From positions 124,001-188,000 of the forward strand of contig NZ_PZPL01000001.1 of assembly GCF_003044275.1 (NCBI RefSeq): a stretch of 64,000 nucleotides of DNA, given 5' to 3'. Of this stretch, positions 61,569-64,000 are shown one piece after another; position 1 is the first letter of the stretch, and each line of letters begins with the position of its first letter. This DNA is from Rathayibacter caricis DSM 15933 (GTDB lineage: Bacteria; Actinomycetota; Actinomycetes; Actinomycetales; Microbacteriaceae). A model generated the notes under the pieces. The model ran no database searches and was not told the DNA's origin. It saw nothing but the letters and a program-made list of their open reading frames with translations. The translations under genes and the position numbers were made by a program.

Positions 61569-63443
61569 ATGACCTCGCTCCTCTCCCGCATCCTCTCCTC
61601 CGACGGATCGCTGCCGTTCGCCGTCGTGCTCCGGCAGGGCCGGTCCGAGGTGGACGTCTTCACCGGCGACGTCGTCGACGTCGAGGGGCTCGCCGACATC
61701 CCGCTGAACGGCGAGGACGTCCTCACCCTCGTCCCCTACCGCCAGGTGCGCGAGCGCGGGTTCGCCGCGAAGGACGACGGAGCGCCGCTGCGCAACCTGA
61801 TCGTCCGCGAGCGCGAGAGCGTGCCCCTGGACGACGTGCTCCGCCTGCTGCCCGAGCGCGAGATCCCCGTCGAGGAGCGCGGGTTCGACGTGCCCGACGA
61901 CGAGTACGCGGACATCGTGCGCCGCGTGATCGAGAACGAGATCGGCCGTGGGGAGGGCGCGAACTTCGTCATCAACCGCGCGTTCGTCGCCCACACCGAC
62001 GCTCCCCCGGTCGAGGCGGTGCTGGCCTGGTTCCGCCGGCTGCTGACCGACGAGTCGGGCGCCTACTGGACCTTCGCGATCCACACGCCCGGCGTCGACG
62101 GCGCCCAGACCGTGACCGCGGTCGGAGCGACCCCCGAGCGGCACGTCTCGGTGCGCGACGGCGTCGCGATGATGAACCCCATCAGCGGCACGTTCCGCCA
62201 CCCGGCCGCCGGGCCCACGGGCGAGGAGGTGCTCGCGTTCCTCGCCGACGTGAAGGAGAGCGAGGAGCTCTTCATGGTCGTGGACGAGGAGATGAAGATG
62301 ATGAGCGCGGTCTGCCCGAACGGCGGACGCATCCTGGGCCCCTTCCTCAAGCAGATGTCGCGGCTCAGCCACACCGAGTACCTCCTCGAGGGGCGCACCG
62401 ACCTCGACGTCCGCGAGGTGCTGCGCCTGACGATGTTCGCGCCCACCGTCACCGGCTCCCCGATGGAGAACGCCTGCGCCGTCATCGCCGAGTACGAGAA
62501 GGAGCCGCGCGGCTACTACTCCGGCGTCCTCGCCCTTTTCGAGCCCGAGGAGCACGGCTACACCGTCGACGCCCCGATCCTGATCCGCACCGCCTACCTC
62601 CGCCCCGACGGGCGCCTCACCGTGCCCGCGGGTGCGACCCTCGTGCGCCACTCCACCCCGGAGGGGGAGGTCGCCGAGACGCGCGCCAAGGCGTCCGGCG
62701 TGCTGTCGGCGCTCGGGCTCCTGCCGGGCCGGGCGGTCCCGCCGGCCGTCGACCTCAACGCGCAGCCCGGAGTCGCCGAGGCGCTCGAGGCGCGCAACGA
62801 GCGCCTCGCGTCGTTCTGGCTCCGGCCCCAGGCGCCCGAGCACATCGCCGGGCTCGACGGCCACACCGCACTGATCGTGGACAACGAGGACCAGTTCACG
62901 ACGATGCTCGCGCACCAGCTGCGGCACCTCGGCATGGATGCCCGGGTCGAGCGCTGGTCGAGCGTGGAGGACGTGCTCACGGACGACCTCGTGGTGTTCG
63001 GGCCCGGCCCCGGCGATCCGCGCGACGGGTCCGAGCCGCGCATCGCGCGACTCCGGGAGCTGATGACCGAGCGGCTCGAGTCGGAGCGGCCGATGCTCGC
63101 CGTCTGCCTCAGCCACCAGATGCTCTCGCTGCTCGCCGGACTGCCGGTCGAGCCTCTGCCCGCTCCGCGGCAGGGCGTGCGCCTCGCCGTCGACGTCTTC
63201 GGCGAGGAGGCGGCGATCGGCTTCTACAACACCTTCTCGTCGGTGGCGGGATCGGGTGTCGAGCGCACCCCGCTGCTCGATCTCGAGGTGTCGGGCGACC
63301 CGGTCAGCGGAGTGGTCGACGCGCTCCGCGGCGAGCACGTCGCGTCGGTGCAGGGCCACCTGGAGTCGGTGCTGTCCTCGGACGGGCTGCGCACGCTCGA
63401 GCGCCTCGTGCGCACCGCGACGGCGCAGCCGGCTCGCGCATGA
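61569..63443 (+). CDS. trpEG: PhzE-like fused anthranilate synthase (chorismate-binding plus glutamine amidotransferase)
   Basis: The 624-residue fusion has a chorismate-binding domain (about 100-400: NPISGTFRHPAAGPTGEEV, ELFMVVDEEMKMMSAVCPNGGRILGPFLKQMSRLSHTEYLLEG, SPMENACAVIAEYEKEPRGYYSG in parts) and a class-I amidotransferase (about 435-615: VVFGPGPGDPRDGSEP, AVCLSHQMLSLLAGLP with the catalytic Cys, SVQGHLESVLS with His-Glu). The MMxxCPxGGRxxGPxLKxM block is that of PhzE (2-amino-2-deoxyisochorismate synthase). It stands behind a Trp attenuator, so its product probably feeds tryptophan. It is the first gene after the attenuator; the downstream gene overlaps by ATGA. Confidence 0.93.
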   Translation: MTSLLSRILSSDGSLPFAVVLRQGRSEVDVFTGDVVDVEGLADIPLNGEDVLTLVPYRQVRERGFAAKDDGAPLRNLIVRERESVPLDDVLRLLPEREIPVEERGFDVPDDEYADIVRRVIENEIGRGEGANFVINRAFVAHTDAPPVEAVLAWFRRLLTDESGAYWTFAIHTPGVDGAQTVTAVGATPERHVSVRDGVAMMNPISGTFRHPAAGPTGEEVLAFLADVKESEELFMVVDEEMKMMSAVCPNGGRILGPFLKQMSRLSHTEYLLEGRTDLDVREVLRLTMFAPTVTGSPMENACAVIAEYEKEPRGYYSGVLALFEPEEHGYTVDAPILIRTAYLRPDGRLTVPAGATLVRHSTPEGEVAETRAKASGVLSALGLLPGRAVPPAVDLNAQPGVAEALEARNERLASFWLRPQAPEHIAGLDGHTALIVDNEDQFTTMLAHQLRHLGMDARVERWSSVEDVLTDDLVVFGPGPGDPRDGSEPRIARLRELMTERLESERPMLAVCLSHQMLSLLAGLPVEPLPAPRQGVRLAVDVFGEEAAIGFYNTFSSVAGSGVERTPLLDLEVSGDPVSGVVDALRGEHVASVQGHLESVLSSDGLRTLERLVRTATAQPARA

Positions 63444-64000
63444 GCGACGTGCGGCTGATCGCGTCGGACGCCTACTCCCTGGAGCTGCGCTACGCGATCG
63501 CCGACAGTGTGCGGGCGGCGGCGGAAGCGGCCAGGGCCTGGCACGGGCGCGGCGACAAGGAGGCGGCCGACGCCGCCGCCGTCGCGGCGATGCGCGAGGT
63601 GCTGGCCGACGCTCCGTTCGACGGAGTCGTGGTGATCGGTGAGGGCGAGAAGGACGAGGCGCCGATGCTCGCGAACGGCGAGCGCCTCGGCCGCGCGACC
63701 TCTCCCTCGTGCGACGTGGCGGTCGATCCGCTCGACGGCACCCGGCTGACCGCCGAGGGGCTGCCCGGATCGGTCTGCGTGATCGCGCTGGCGCCGCGGG
63801 GCACGCTCTTCGATCCGCGCGACGTCTTCTACATGGACAAGCTGGTCTGCTCGGCGGCGGGTGCGGGAGTGGTCTCGCTCGACCGCTCCCCCGGCGACAA
63901 CGCGCGGGCGCTGGCAGAGGCGCTGGGCAGGCCTGTGGAGGAGCTCGTGGTCGCGGTGCTCGACAAGCCGCGGCACGTCGCCCTGATCGCCGAGCTGCGC
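63440..64000 (+). CDS. glpX: Class II fructose-1,6-bisphosphatase, 3' end outside window
   Basis: The first 187 residues are visible. They include WHGRGDKEAADAAAVAAMREVL (about 34-55), the metal-binding GEGEKDEAPML (about 67-77), and the phosphatase motif VAVDPLDGTRLTAEGLPGSVCV (about 95-115), all typical of GlpX. It hydrolyses fructose 1,6-bisphosphate in gluconeogenesis. The ATG overlaps the stop of the trpEG gene (ATGA). The C-terminal half lies beyond the window. Confidence 0.93.
   Translation, partial: MSDVRLIASDAYSLELRYAIADSVRAAAEAARAWHGRGDKEAADAAAVAAMREVLADAPFDGVVVIGEGEKDEAPMLANGERLGRATSPSCDVAVDPLDGTRLTAEGLPGSVCVIALAPRGTLFDPRDVFYMDKLVCSAAGAGVVSLDRSPGDNARALAEALGRPVEELVVAVLDKPRHVALIAELR

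Overview
The window is high-GC actinobacterial DNA with no phage, IS or plasmid signature. The gene order tRNA-Trp–secE–nusG–rplK–rplA, frequent leaderless genes with a TAnnnT box 6-7 nt before the start codon, a DevR/DevS-type two-component pair, F420/luciferase-like enzymes, and palindromic repeat units built on GATCGAGTAG/CTCGATACG all point to the family Microbacteriaceae. A Rathayibacter-, Clavibacter- or Frigoribacterium-like genus is my best guess, but the genus is inference.

Layout. 1-5.7 kb: the N-terminal part of a secreted carbohydrate-binding polysaccharide deacetylase with LacI-type operators and its likely LacI regulator, an acetyltransferase, and a hexapeptide acyltransferase coupled to a small MORN-like gene. 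5.7-13 kb: one 2423-residue secreted repeat protein. 13.3-17.4 kb: a DesK/LiaS-like kinase, NarL-type regulator, ABC ATPase and ABC permease. 17.4-31.3 kb: a stress and low-oxygen island with four universal stress protein (Usp) genes totalling ten Usp domains, a PNPOx-like protein, a BON-domain protein, a zinc alcohol dehydrogenase, an Asp23 protein, a DevR/DosR-like regulator with a double-GAF kinase, phosphoketolase, a DUF1003 protein and a truncated flavodoxin. Five copies of a GGGAC-N3-CGGC(C/A)CT box stand 38 nt before -10-like hexamers in this island. Together they look like a DosR-type regulon packed around its own regulators.

31.5-47.3 kb: housekeeping and sugar genes: M18 aminopeptidase, hydrolases, an LLM oxidoreductase, a LysR-effector/DUF5997 divergent pair, a four-gene sugar isomerase/dehydrogenase operon opposite a frameshifted ROK regulator, a YqaJ-type nuclease and a Pit phosphate transporter. 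47.4-50.7 kb: ribosomal and transcription genes (rplA, rplK, nusG, secE, tRNA-Trp). 50.8-57.3 kb: aminotransferase, an ABC exporter pair, a repeat cluster, murB, a HadAB-like dehydratase pair and small regulators. 57.3-60.6 kb: an XRE-cupin regulator, NCS1 permease and hydantoin-racemase-like enzyme, with overlapping palindromic operators. 61.4-64 kb: a tryptophan attenuator (leaderless leader peptide with two Trp codons, pause hairpin, terminator) in front of a PhzE-like fused anthranilate synthase, translationally coupled to a class II fructose-bisphosphatase cut by the window end.

The most interesting items are the compact DosR-like regulon with its duplicated 101-nt promoter-leader, the four-Usp-domain protein, the Trp attenuator in front of a PhzE-type enzyme, and the very large cysteine-paired repeat protein.
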